In this document: positions 1 to 6,165 of the stretch, piece by piece
Layout of the letters: each line of letters opens with the position of its first letter
Position numbering within the stretch: position 1 is the first letter of the stretch
NCBI GenBank assembly: GCA_030431945.1
Contig: JAUIIF010000184.1
Coordinates: 1-8,082 of the forward strand
From: Bacteroidia bacterium
GTDB taxonomy: Bacteria > Bacteroidota > Bacteroidia > Chitinophagales > Saprospiraceae
DNA length: 8,082 bases
Direction of reading: 5' to 3'
Position numbers and translations under genes: made by a program
Notes under the pieces: model-generated
Told to the model about the DNA's origin: nothing
Databases searched by the model: none
What the model saw: the letters and a program-made list of their open reading frames with translations, nothing else

Positions 1-1
1 C

Positions 2-883
2 GAAGAATTTGAACGCTTACAATCGGCTGATAACTACAGCGAAGCCTATTTCTGGCTGGCTACCGGCGGGAGCCTGCGTAAAATTCCCGATCACCCGCCT
101 TACTCCAGGCGCATGGCCAAAGAGTTCCTGGCCCTTCCGGCAGACCTGACAACCGGTGATGCCGATGTTTACGTGTACTGCTTCCTTCGGTCCCTGGAGG
201 CGTCACACGACCTGGCCGTAGCCCTGCAGCGATTCTTCCGTCGGCCTGAAGGCGTCAGGGAACTGGCGGAATGGAAAAAGCGGCTGGACCCCGTCGTCCA
301 AAAATTAGGCGAAGTAAATTATTACTGGCCCAGCGGGCAGGGTGATCACCTGCTCGGTTACCTGCACCATGCCGTGCGGGATCAGTTCGGTTTTGCCGTC
401 AATATCCGCCCCATCGAGCAGTTAGAACAGGAAGCAGCAGCTTACTACGAGCGCATTGCGGCTCGCCGTGCGGAGGCTGAACGCAGAAACGCCGTCCGCA
501 ACGCGGCAACCGCTGAAGACTGCTGGAAGCCTTTAGCCGGCGTTTCCCCCTGGCAGGAAGAAGGCGACCGGTTCAGTCCGGTACGGCGTTGGACGATCAC
601 CGAGCTTACGGGGCGGTACCAACTGGAAGCTGAAAGTGCCCAGATGCGGCACTGTGTCAGTACTTACCTCGACAAGTGCCGCCACGGGCAGGCTTCCATC
701 TGGTCTATGCGCGAGCTGAGACAAAACGGCAACTGGTACAGCCTGGTGACCATCGAAATCATCCCCCGGCAACGGTGCATCGTTCAGGTTTCGGCCCGGC
801 TAAACGCCCGTCCGAACAGTGAGTTGATGGAACGCATCGAAAAGTGGGCCGAACGTGAAAAGCTGCATATTGATATTTGGTAG
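2..883 (+). CDS. PcfJ-like domain protein (5' end outside window)
   Basis: The reading frame is open to the left edge. The 37 codons before the first ATG (position 113) read as plausible protein, including AYFWLATGGSLRKIP, so the gene probably starts upstream and 113 is an internal Met. The diagnostic block is at 644-712: MRHCVSTY, then DKC, then SIWSMR. This matches the HCV-x-Y...C...G-x-S-x-I-x-S-x-R signature of the PcfJ-like family, named after a protein of the conjugative plasmid pCF10 and also found on many Bacteroidota chromosomes. After it come a strand-rich TIEI segment, a VQVSARLN segment and a C-terminal helix around EKWAEREK, also typical. An Ala/Glu/Arg-rich helical linker (about residues 104-132 from Met113) precedes the domain. 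Biochemical function is unknown for the family. No conjugation genes are visible here. The gene converges on the DJ-1/PfpI gene. Family assignment is fairly sure; role is not. Confidence 0.8.
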   Translation, partial: EEFERLQSADNYSEAYFWLATGGSLRKIPDHPPYSRRMAKEFLALPADLTTGDADVYVYCFLRSLEASHDLAVALQRFFRRPEGVRELAEWKKRLDPVVQKLGEVNYYWPSGQGDHLLGYLHHAVRDQFGFAVNIRPIEQLEQEAAAYYERIAARRAEAERRNAVRNAATAEDCWKPLAGVSPWQEEGDRFSPVRRWTITELTGRYQLEAESAQMRHCVSTYLDKCRHGQASIWSMRELRQNGNWYSLVTIEIIPRQRCIVQVSARLNARPNSELMERIEKWAEREKLHIDIW

Positions 884-891
884 CTTACTCT

Positions 892-907
892 CCGGATCCG
901 TATCCGG
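892..907. terminator. Hairpin between convergent genes
   Basis: CCGGAT (892-897), a 4-nt loop CCGT, then ATCCGG (902-907) form a perfect 6-bp stem. It sits in the 40-bp gap between two convergent stop codons, where a shared bidirectional terminator would be expected. No T-tract follows on either strand, so it is not a classical intrinsic terminator. It may only be a 3'-end stabilising stem or a chance palindrome. Confidence 0.3.
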
Positions 908-923
908 TAAAGGCATCCGCCCG

Positions 924-1466
924 TTATCCCGGCACCTTAGCGAAGGTTGTCAGCATTGCTTCGTTGAACGCCGGAATATCATCCGGGTTGCGGCTACTTA
1001 CCAGCTGGCCATCCACGACGACTTCCTGGTCAACGTACTTTGCACCGGCATTTTTTACGTCCTCGACGATGGACTTGTAGCAGGTCATGGTCCGGTCTTT
1101 TACCAAATCGGCGGAGATCATGGTTTGTGAACCGTGGCAGATCACGGCTACGGGTTTTTCAGCACTGAAAAAGTGGCGGATAAAATGGAGGGCGGTGTCG
1201 TTCGTCCGCAGGCTATCGGGGCTGATTACTCCTCCGGGCAAAAGTAAGGCGTGGTAACTAGCGGCCTCTGCTTCTTCCAGTGGTACGTCCACGTGGAAAA
1301 GCTCGCCCCAGTCATCAGTATCCCAGGAACGGATTTTTCCGGATTCCGGGCTCACCAGGTCAACGGTAGCCCCCGCATCAATAAGTGCCTGACGAGGCTG
1401 GGTAAATTCTACTTCTTCAAATCCATTGGTGGCTAATGCTGCCACCTTGAGGTACGAAAGGTCCAT
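924..1466 (-). CDS. DJ-1/PfpI family protein (type 1 glutamine amidotransferase-like)
   Basis: This is a 180-aa single-domain protein of the DJ-1/PfpI superfamily, PfpI/YhbO branch, at the usual length. The catalytic elbow is AVICHGSQ, with nucleophile Cys110 followed by His111. The acidic partner is in the N-terminal NGFEEVE block, probably Glu17 by comparison with Glu12 of the archaeal protease PH1704. LLLPGGVISPDSLR (75-87) and SSRNPDDIPAFNEAM (157-171) are family hallmarks. Members have been described as stress proteases, glyoxalase III-like enzymes or protein/nucleotide deglycases, and the sequence does not decide among these. There is no signal peptide, so it should be cytoplasmic. The ATG at 1466 puts the first beta strand (VAALAT) close to the N-terminus as expected. 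The upstream sequence is A/T-rich without a clear Shine-Dalgarno. It stands 225 bp from the gene upstream, so it probably has its own promoter. Confidence 0.9.
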   Translation of the reverse strand: MDLSYLKVAALATNGFEEVEFTQPRQALIDAGATVDLVSPESGKIRSWDTDDWGELFHVDVPLEEAEAASYHALLLPGGVISPDSLRTNDTALHFIRHFFSAEKPVAVICHGSQTMISADLVKDRTMTCYKSIVEDVKNAGAKYVDQEVVVDGQLVSSRNPDDIPAFNEAMLTTFAKVPG

Positions 1467-1612
1467 AATAAAAAGGTTTAGTTTACTAATTCCCTGTTAT
1501 TACGTGGGCCCGGCACGGTGGGTTCGCTGCTGATTACGCACCGTTGATTATTTGGGGGAGTAGTTGAGAGTTGACCACGCGCTTTACGATCAGGTTTAGC
1601 GGTGCACCCTCA

Positions 1613-1629
1613 TAAAAACCGGCACGGTT
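1613..1629 (-). terminator. Candidate intrinsic terminator of the murQ-globin transcript
   Basis: Read on the minus strand, AACCG-TGC-CGGTT is followed at once by further T residues (CGGTTTTTAT). This gives a 5-bp stem, a 3-nt loop and a run of five T. It lies about 65 bp beyond the globin stop codon and before the DJ-1/PfpI start, in the right place and orientation. The stem is short, so strength is doubtful. Confidence 0.35.
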
Positions 1630-1670
1630 CAATTAAGTGGGGCATTTCCGCCTGCCCTTATCCCTTATTT

Positions 1671-1690
1671 CTGCACCTGCGGCCGCGCCC
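1671..1690 (-). repeat. 20-bp repeat, copy 1 (inverted partner at 4520-4539)
   Basis: The minus strand reads GGGCGCGGCCGCAGGTGCAG, identical over 20 bases to the plus strand at 4520-4539. It starts one base after the globin stop codon and contains the palindrome GCGGCCGC. The flanks do not match the other copy. A perfect 20-mer is very unlikely by chance in about 8 kb, so I take it as a copy of a dispersed intergenic element. Its function is unknown. Confidence 0.6.
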
Positions 1691-1691
1691 C

Positions 1692-2066
1692 TTAATCATG
1701 CTGATTGACTTTATGCAGGATCAGCCGGCCAATACCGTTAGCCCGTTGTACCGCCAGCGCAGCCTTGTCGCCGGCATAACTGGCCCGGATGGTTTGTTCC
1801 CAGAGCTCCAGCCAGCGATCCAGATGCTCCTGCCTGAGGGGAGATTTTTCCGCCAGCTGCAGATGCTTAAGCATGGGGTTGCCACGGTAGCTGCCGCTGC
1901 CCAGCAGGACGCTTTCCCAGAAGTCGCCAATGATGGGCAGGTGACTTTCCAGATCGAGCCGGGCCACCTGGGTGAAGAAATGCCCGATCACCGGATCGTG
2001 CACTGCCTGCTCATAAAAAGCGCTGACCACTTCATCAATGGCGGAGCGGGTGGTTAAATCCTTCAT
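1692..2066 (-). CDS. Group III truncated haemoglobin
   Basis: This 124-aa globin has the features of the group III (P-type) truncated haemoglobins, known from Campylobacter jejuni Ctb. Visible landmarks are Phe17-Tyr18 (B9/B10 distal pair), HLPIIGDFW at 42-50 with His42 at the E7 position, VLLGSGSYRGNPM at 53-65, proximal haem ligand His68 (F8) in PMLKH, and Trp85 at the G8 position. Assignments rest on alignment by eye to Ctb. Group III globins bind O2, CO and NO very tightly and have been linked to resistance to nitrosative stress or to oxygen handling; the substrate here is inferred only. It is cytoplasmic, with no signal peptide. The start ATG lies 6 bp after the murQ stop codon, so it is almost certainly co-transcribed with murQ and perhaps translated by coupling. 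Confidence 0.9.
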   Translation of the reverse strand: MKDLTTRSAIDEVVSAFYEQAVHDPVIGHFFTQVARLDLESHLPIIGDFWESVLLGSGSYRGNPMLKHLQLAEKSPLRQEHLDRWLELWEQTIRASYAGDKAALAVQRANGIGRLILHKVNQHD

Positions 2067-2072
2067 GCGTTA

Positions 2073-2876
2073 CTAATTATCGGCTTCAATTACTTGCCGG
2101 ACACTTCCGGTCAGCAGCAACCTGCGCTTTGCCTCCTCGTACGGGAGCCCCAGGGCGGCTACGATCATCTTCGTCCCGCGGTCCACCAACTTCGCGTTGG
2201 AGAGTTGCATATCGACCATCCGGTTGTCTTTGACCCGGCCGAGCCGGATCATCGTGGTGGTGGTGATCATGTTCAGGATCAGTTTTTGGGCCGTGCCGGA
2301 TTTCATCCGGGTACTACCGGTTACGACTTCCGGGCCGACAACGGCCACGATGGGGTGATCGGCGTGTTCGGTCACTGGAGCTCCGGGGTTGCAGGTGACA
2401 CAAGCCGTCAGGATGCCCCGCTCGCGGCAGGCCTTCAAACCGCCGATAACGTAAGGAGTAGTTCCGGAAGCAGCAATGCCGATGAGGGTATCGGCAGTAC
2501 CGATGTCGTGGGCTTCCAGGTCCACCCACCCTTGTTCTTCAGCGTCTTCAGCGGACTCTACGGGATGGCGCAGGGCATGGTCTCCGCCGGCAATCAATCC
2601 GACTACCCATTCCGGCGGCACTCCGAAAGTGGGGGGGCACTCGCTGGCGTCCAGTACCCCCAGGCGACCACTCGTGCCCGCACCGGTGTAGAAAATGCGC
2701 CCGCCGCGCTGCATGCGCGGCACGATGTCGTCCACCAGGGCCGTCAATGCCGGAATACAGGCCTGCACCGCCAGGGCCACTTTTTGGTCCTCCCGGTTAA
2801 TGTTGGTCAGTAGTTCCTCGGTGGATAGCTTTTCCAGGTGGCGGTAAGGGCCCGGTTGCTCGGTAATTTTTTGCAT
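2073..2876 (-). CDS. murQ: N-acetylmuramic acid 6-phosphate etherase
   Basis: MurQ cleaves the D-lactyl ether of MurNAc-6-phosphate to give GlcNAc-6-phosphate and D-lactate, a cytoplasmic step of peptidoglycan sugar recycling. The SIS-domain signature GAGTSGRLGVLDASECPPTF is intact (residues 65-84 from the ATG). It includes the catalytic Glu79 (Glu83 in E. coli); the second Glu, in the VESAEDAEE stretch, is probably Glu110 (Glu114 in E. coli). GIAASGTTPYV, GPEVVTGSTRMKSGTAQKLILNM and the C-terminal NAKLVDRGTKMI are also diagnostic. The frame can be extended to a TTG at 2897, but I chose the ATG at 2876 (267 aa): MQKITEQPGPYRHLEKLS matches where relatives begin, and a promoter-like TTATTTTG (2895-2902, minus) overlaps the TTG. 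No kinase (AmgK/MurK) or MurNAc transporter is visible nearby. It is the first gene of a pair with the globin. Confidence 0.95.
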   Translation of the reverse strand: MQKITEQPGPYRHLEKLSTEELLTNINREDQKVALAVQACIPALTALVDDIVPRMQRGGRIFYTGAGTSGRLGVLDASECPPTFGVPPEWVVGLIAGGDHALRHPVESAEDAEEQGWVDLEAHDIGTADTLIGIAASGTTPYVIGGLKACRERGILTACVTCNPGAPVTEHADHPIVAVVGPEVVTGSTRMKSGTAQKLILNMITTTTMIRLGRVKDNRMVDMQLSNAKLVDRGTKMIVAALGLPYEEAKRRLLLTGSVRQVIEADN

Positions 2877-3165
2877 GGCACGAAGGTAAGGCGACAAAAT
2901 AATCCGCCGGCTTCCTTAGTTTAATAGGCCCTGGGCCATGGCAACAAGGCAAAGTTCGTCGGCCGAGGCGGAAGCGCAGCGACCTGACTCGTCCGCCGAA
3001 CGGTATAACTCTCGGCACTCCCGGCAGATGCCACGGAGTAGTCTGAAGCGACACCGGCCTGTCCCTTACGTTTCCGCCGGCGGGTGAACCCACCTTTACC
3101 CAATTCGGGTTCTTTCGTCAGCGGGGCTCACCAAATGAATTTTCCTTCCCTAGCCAACTCCCTTA
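2877..3165. other. GC-rich divergent intergenic region
   Basis: This 289-bp spacer lies between the divergent murQ and outer-membrane barrel genes and must hold both promoters. Its middle (about 2930-3110) is GC-rich with several self-complementary stretches: GGCGGA against TCCGCC around 2967-2997, and the palindrome CCGCCGGCGG near 3074-3083. Such structure is more than two promoters need and suggests a dispersed intergenic repeat or a structured RNA. Short minus-strand reading frames cross it (for example 2921-3103, 60 aa, very Arg/Ser/Pro-rich), but I do not regard them as genes. No tRNA fold is evident. Confidence 0.5.
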
Positions 3166-3888
3166 ATGCCAAGTATTTCTTCCCCCCTCCGGTACCTTTT
3201 CCCTTTCCTGCTCTTGCTCCTTACGGCCCCCGTACTGGAAGCCCAGACCATTGAAAAAGCCTTTGGCCTGGAACTGGCGCCTCACGCCGGAGGCCGGCGG
3301 ATTTCCGCCGGATCGGGCGTGCCCTTTCAGCGCATTGAGGCCCAGGACAGTATTGAATCCGGAGTTGGCGGCTTCAGTGCTGGTCTGATCTTCGAAAGCC
3401 GGGTCGACAAAATTGGCTTTACTACCGGTATCCGGTATTTGCGGACGGGTTACTCCTCCATGCTCGAAAGCCAGGAAGGCCCCGGGTTGGGAGCGGCCCT
3501 GAAGGAAGAAGTAACGGCGCAATACCTTTCGATTCCCCTGGAGCTTAATTTTCACCAGGACATCACCCCTAAAGACCGGGTATCCTTCACCCTTGGTCTT
3601 GGAGGGCACGTGCACCTGAAAACAGTACGCCGGCAAACCACCTTCTTTGACGGGGAACAGACCGGCACCGGCATTATCGACGATGCCACCCTGGCCTACC
3701 GGCCCCTGGTATTGTCCCTGAATACTGCCCTTGGTTTTGATCGGAAACTGGGAGAAGACTGGGCCATCAAAGTCCAGCCTTACTTCCGGTTCTTCCTGCA
3801 GGGAAACCTGCAAACGAATTTTGACCAGCTGAACCGCAATTATTACCAGACGGGAGTACGGGTGACCGTAAAACGGATCATCTTTTAG
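3166..3888 (+). CDS. Outer-membrane beta-barrel protein, PorT-like family
   Basis: This 240-aa protein has a signal peptide: a short N-terminus with Arg9, a run of Leu/Phe (11-19), and a likely cleavage site after LEA (residue 26). The mature part is made of alternating amphipathic strands, for example FTTGIRYLRTGYSS, LSIPLELNFH, VSFTLGLGGHVHLKT, ALGFDRKLG, WAIKVQPYFRFFL and YYQTGVRVTVKRIIF. The last residue is Phe, as in proteins inserted by the BAM machinery. This fits the porin-like outer-membrane beta-barrel domain family common in Bacteroidota and annotated as PorT family. Size suggests an 8-10 strand barrel, too small for a general diffusion porin. Ligand and role are unknown. The ATG at 3166 is the one that places the signal peptide correctly. 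Its stop codon overlaps that of the convergent ferredoxin gene by 4 bp. Confidence 0.8.
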   Translation: MPSISSPLRYLFPFLLLLLTAPVLEAQTIEKAFGLELAPHAGGRRISAGSGVPFQRIEAQDSIESGVGGFSAGLIFESRVDKIGFTTGIRYLRTGYSSMLESQEGPGLGAALKEEVTAQYLSIPLELNFHQDITPKDRVSFTLGLGGHVHLKTVRRQTTFFDGEQTGTGIIDDATLAYRPLVLSLNTALGFDRKLGEDWAIKVQPYFRFFLQGNLQTNFDQLNRNYYQTGVRVTVKRIIF

Positions 3889-4232
3889 GCATGCAACCGC
3901 GCCTGCCGCGCGGCCAGTACACTCTCTTCTTCTTCCCGTTCGGGGTCGGGGACACAACAATCCACCGGGCAAACGGCCGCACACTGCGGCTCTTCGTGAA
4001 AGCCAACACACTCCGTGCACTTATCGGGAACGATGTAGTAAAACTCATCACTTACGGGTGCCTGCTCGGCGTCGGGGGCAATAGACTCACCCGTTTCGAT
4101 GGTGTACACATCGCTGATGGTCGTTCCCTCTCCCATTTTCCATTCCACTCCGCCTTCGTAAATGGCGGTATTCGGGCATTCTGGTTCGCAGGCTCCGCAG
4201 TTGATGCAATCGTCGGTAATAAAAATAGCCAT
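3885..4232 (-). CDS. 2[4Fe-4S] dicluster ferredoxin, Alvin-type cysteine spacing
   Basis: This small acidic electron carrier has two cluster motifs. The first is C9-x2-C12-x2-C15-x3-C19-P. The second is C72-x2-C75-x8-C84-x3-C88-P, followed by extra cysteines 92 and 93. Eight residues between the second and third cysteine of the second motif match the Allochromatium vinosum (Alvin) ferredoxin type, known for very low potentials. About 50 residues separate the motifs, more than in clostridial ferredoxins, and the C-terminus is a charged Glu-rich tail (98-104). I chose the ATG at 4232 (115 aa), since it gives the canonical MAIFITDDCINCGACEPECP start. An in-frame ATG at 4280 would add a 16-residue extension unlike the family. 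The redox partner is unknown. The gene reads away from the vWA gene across a long spacer. Confidence 0.9.
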   Translation of the reverse strand: MAIFITDDCINCGACEPECPNTAIYEGGVEWKMGEGTTISDVYTIETGESIAPDAEQAPVSDEFYYIVPDKCTECVGFHEEPQCAAVCPVDCCVPDPEREEEESVLAARQARLHA

Positions 4233-4664
4233 GAGGAAAAAATTGGTCTTTTGATTGGCCGGGTTAACGTTAGCGGGCAATCAAATTTTCGGGGTAACAC
4301 AAAAGAAAAGCAACTTGCTCTGTCAACAGTAACAACACGAGCACCAAGGCTAGTTGACCGCTGGGTGCACAAAATTACGTAAGCTTGGGTAAACGCGGGC
4401 ATCTCCCGCCAATAAGGCCAGGGTAATCAACATTTCTCTCGCCGGACGGCCACGGAGCAGCCCGGAACGGAACCAGCTTGCTCGCGCGTTTTCGTCAAAT
4501 CGTAAGGTGAGCAGCAGGAGGGCGCGGCCGCAGGTGCAGGCGGCGTTAAGGAAAAGCCAACGGAGCGCCCCTCCAGCCTTTTTTGTTAAGCATTTGCAAA
4601 ACAACCACCCTGCCACGCAAAGAGCGATCACTTTGTCGTCTTAGTTGGTAAATACACCACCCAC
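4233..4664. other. Long divergent intergenic region with repeat copy
   Basis: This 432-bp spacer separates the divergent ferredoxin and vWA lipoprotein genes and should contain promoters for both. The ferredoxin-proximal part (4233-4380) and the vWA-proximal part (about 4575-4664) are A/T-richer, as expected for promoters. The middle (about 4390-4570) is GC-rich and contains a hairpin GCGGG-CATCT-CCCGC (4395-4409) and the 20-bp repeat copy (4520-4539). A 93-codon minus-strand frame (4350-4631) spans it but has no recognisable protein features. I see no RNA gene. Confidence 0.5.
4520..4539 (+). repeat. 20-bp repeat, copy 2 (inverted partner at 1671-1690)
   Basis: The plus strand reads GGGCGCGGCCGCAGGTGCAG, a perfect reverse-complement match to 1671-1690. 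Unlike copy 1 it is not beside a stop codon: it lies in the middle of a divergent spacer, about 125 bp upstream of the vWA gene. The match ends sharply at both edges. Confidence 0.6.
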
Positions 4665-6146
4665 ATGACCCATCGCCTGCTCTTGCTACTAGCCTTAGTA
4701 GTACAATTTACTTCCTGCGGCTACGAAAATAGTGCCTACTACCTCAACCAGGAAGCAAACGCTGATTTCAGTACTGACCCCGACCGTTCGGAACCGGGAG
4801 ACGAATACGGCACCATCATCGAAAACCCCTTTATCAGTACCGCGGAGGAAGCCACTTCTACCTTTTCCATCGATGCTGACGGTGGGTCTTACGCCAACGT
4901 CCGCCGGTTTCTGGAGCAAGACGACCAGCTTCCACCAGCTGCAGCCGTTCGCACGGAAGAACTCATTAATTATTTCGACCTTAATTACCCTGCCGACAAT
5001 CCGGACCACCCCATTTCCCTCAACGGCGAAGTGAGCGGCTGCCCCTGGGCCGCAGAGCACCGCCTCGTCCGCATCGGCATCCAGGGTAAGGATATCCCGG
5101 AAGCGGAATTACCCCCTTCCAATTTTGTCTTCCTCGTTGATGTTTCCGGCTCCATGGGTGCCGGGGACAAGCTGGAACTCCTCAAGGCCGGCATGCACCG
5201 TTTTGTGGACCAAATGGAAGCAGCAGATCACCTCTCCGTTGTGGTGTACGCCGGCCGGACCGAAGTGCACCTGGCCTCCACCTCCGGCCGGGAGAAGGAC
5301 GCAATCCGGCGAAGTATTAATGCCCTTCAGCCCGGCGGCGGCACCAACGGGGGGGCTGGCATTCTGCTTGCCTACGAGCAAGCGGAGCGACACTTTATTC
5401 CCGGCGGCAACAATCGTATCCTTCTCGGTACGGATGGCGACTTCAACATCGGGATCTCCGACAAAGACGAGTTGATTGCCCTGATCGAAGAGAAGCGGGA
5501 GACGGGCGTTTTCCTGACGGTACTCGGGGTTGGACGGGGTAACTACAATGAAGCCACCCTGGAACAACTCGCCAATAAAGGGAACGGTACCTACGAATAC
5601 CTCGATAAACTGGAGCAACTGGAAAAAGTGTTTTTCCACGAAACCGGTAAATTCTATACCGTCGCCAAAGACGTCAAGGTGCAGGTACAGTTCAATCCGG
5701 ACCTGGTCCAGGCCTACCGCCTCATCGGCTACGAAAACCGGGTACTTCCCAACGAAGCATTTACCGATGACACGGAGGATGCCGGCGAGATTGGGGCGGG
5801 GCAAAACATAACGGCCCTGTATGAGATCATTCCGGTCCCTGCTGCCGCGACCCGCAGCACGCCCTCCTTTACCATTGATTTTCGTTACAAAATGCCTGAT
5901 GCTGATACCAGTACCCCGCTCCGCCTCGCCATCACGGATGAAGGAAAAACCTTTTTCGAGGCTTCCGATTATACCCGTTTTACCGGATCAGTGGCGGCTT
6001 TCGGCCTGCTGTTGATCGATTCGGAGTATAAAGGAAGCGCCACGTACCGTGACCTGCTCACCTGGCTGCGCACGGTGACGCTGGAGGACGAGTTCGGTTA
6101 CTACCGGGAGCTGGAAACATTGGTAAAAAAAGCGCAAGACCTGTGA
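4665..6146 (+). CDS. YfbK-like von Willebrand factor A domain lipoprotein
   Basis: This is a 493-aa predicted lipoprotein. A Leu-rich signal peptide (4-13) ends in a lipobox-like FTSC with the lipidated Cys at 18. The order is: a linker; the vWF_A N-terminal domain (about 50-145, with STFSIDADGGSYANVRRFL and VRTEELINYFDLNYP); the vWA domain (about 153-325) with an intact metal-binding MIDAS site (Asp159-x-Ser161-x-Ser163, Thr227, Asp257); then the DUF3520-type C-terminal region (about 335-490, with KVQVQFNPDLVQAYRLIGYENR and AFGLLLIDSEYKGSATY). This is the YfbK/YfbK-C architecture, widespread and of unclear function; metal-dependent protein binding in the envelope is likely from the domain. 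I see no N-terminal carboxypeptidase-regulatory-like domain, which some relatives carry, so this is a compact version. Two in-frame stops (TGA TAA) end the gene, 19 bp before the convergent PurF-like gene. Confidence 0.9.
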   Translation: MTHRLLLLLALVVQFTSCGYENSAYYLNQEANADFSTDPDRSEPGDEYGTIIENPFISTAEEATSTFSIDADGGSYANVRRFLEQDDQLPPAAAVRTEELINYFDLNYPADNPDHPISLNGEVSGCPWAAEHRLVRIGIQGKDIPEAELPPSNFVFLVDVSGSMGAGDKLELLKAGMHRFVDQMEAADHLSVVVYAGRTEVHLASTSGREKDAIRRSINALQPGGGTNGGAGILLAYEQAERHFIPGGNNRILLGTDGDFNIGISDKDELIALIEEKRETGVFLTVLGVGRGNYNEATLEQLANKGNGTYEYLDKLEQLEKVFFHETGKFYTVAKDVKVQVQFNPDLVQAYRLIGYENRVLPNEAFTDDTEDAGEIGAGQNITALYEIIPVPAAATRSTPSFTIDFRYKMPDADTSTPLRLAITDEGKTFFEASDYTRFTGSVAAFGLLLIDSEYKGSATYRDLLTWLRTVTLEDEFGYYRELETLVKKAQDL

Positions 6147-6165
6147 TAAACTGGCGGGCCCTTTG

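Larger units (their letters stand above)
1467..1691. other. Intergenic gap between DJ-1/PfpI gene and globin gene
   Basis: This 225-bp gap separates two minus-strand genes. It should hold the end of the murQ-globin transcript and the promoter of the DJ-1/PfpI gene. I see a terminator-like hairpin (1613-1629) and a 20-bp repeat copy (1671-1690), listed separately. I could not find a convincing TTG/TAnnTTTG promoter of the Bacteroidota type. A short inverted match GCACCG (1538-1543) and CGGTGC (1600-1605) is present but may be chance. No credible small gene is visible. Confidence 0.6.

Noticed and set aside
2094..2813. 239-codon plus-strand frame opposite murQ
   Set aside because: It is antisense to murQ, whose signature motifs are unmistakable.
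2877..2897. TTG at 2897 as the murQ start
   Set aside because: It adds only seven residues before an ATG that matches the usual family N-terminus, and a promoter-like element overlaps it.
2921..3103. 60-codon minus-strand frame (and an overlapping 98-codon one) in the murQ-barrel spacer
   Set aside because: The two frames overlap each other in different phases, are basic and Ser/Pro-rich, and lie in self-complementary DNA. No protein motif supports either.
3163..4020. 285-codon minus-strand frame across the barrel and ferredoxin genes
   Set aside because: It overlaps two supported genes in other frames, and its composition is Arg/Gly/Pro-rich without motifs.
4300..4326. Possible ferredoxin promoter on the minus strand: TTGACA (4321-4326) and TTCTTTTG (4300-4307)
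   Set aside because: The 16-nt spacing is shorter than the roughly 19-21 nt expected for the Bacteroidota TTG/TAnnTTTG promoter, and the second element has a mismatch. It is too weak to annotate.
3030..4470. Resemblance between 3030-3050 and 4449-4469 (shared GCCACGGAG, further differences all transitions)
   Set aside because: About 16 of 21 bases match, and the flanking alignment is poor. This could arise by chance in two GC-rich spacers. A genome-wide repeat search would decide.
4350..4631. 93-codon minus-strand frame in the ferredoxin-vWA spacer
   Set aside because: It runs through the 20-bp repeat and a hairpin, is Leu/Arg/Cys-rich, and has no recognisable domain. It is more likely a by-product of GC-rich intergenic DNA.
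4593..4635. Possible vWA promoter: TTTG (4593-4596) and TCACTTTG (4628-4635)
   Set aside because: The elements are about 31 bp apart, too far for one promoter, and the second has a mismatch.
5109..5804. 231-codon minus-strand frame opposite the vWA gene
   Set aside because: It is antisense to the MIDAS and following regions of a recognised protein and has no domain features of its own.
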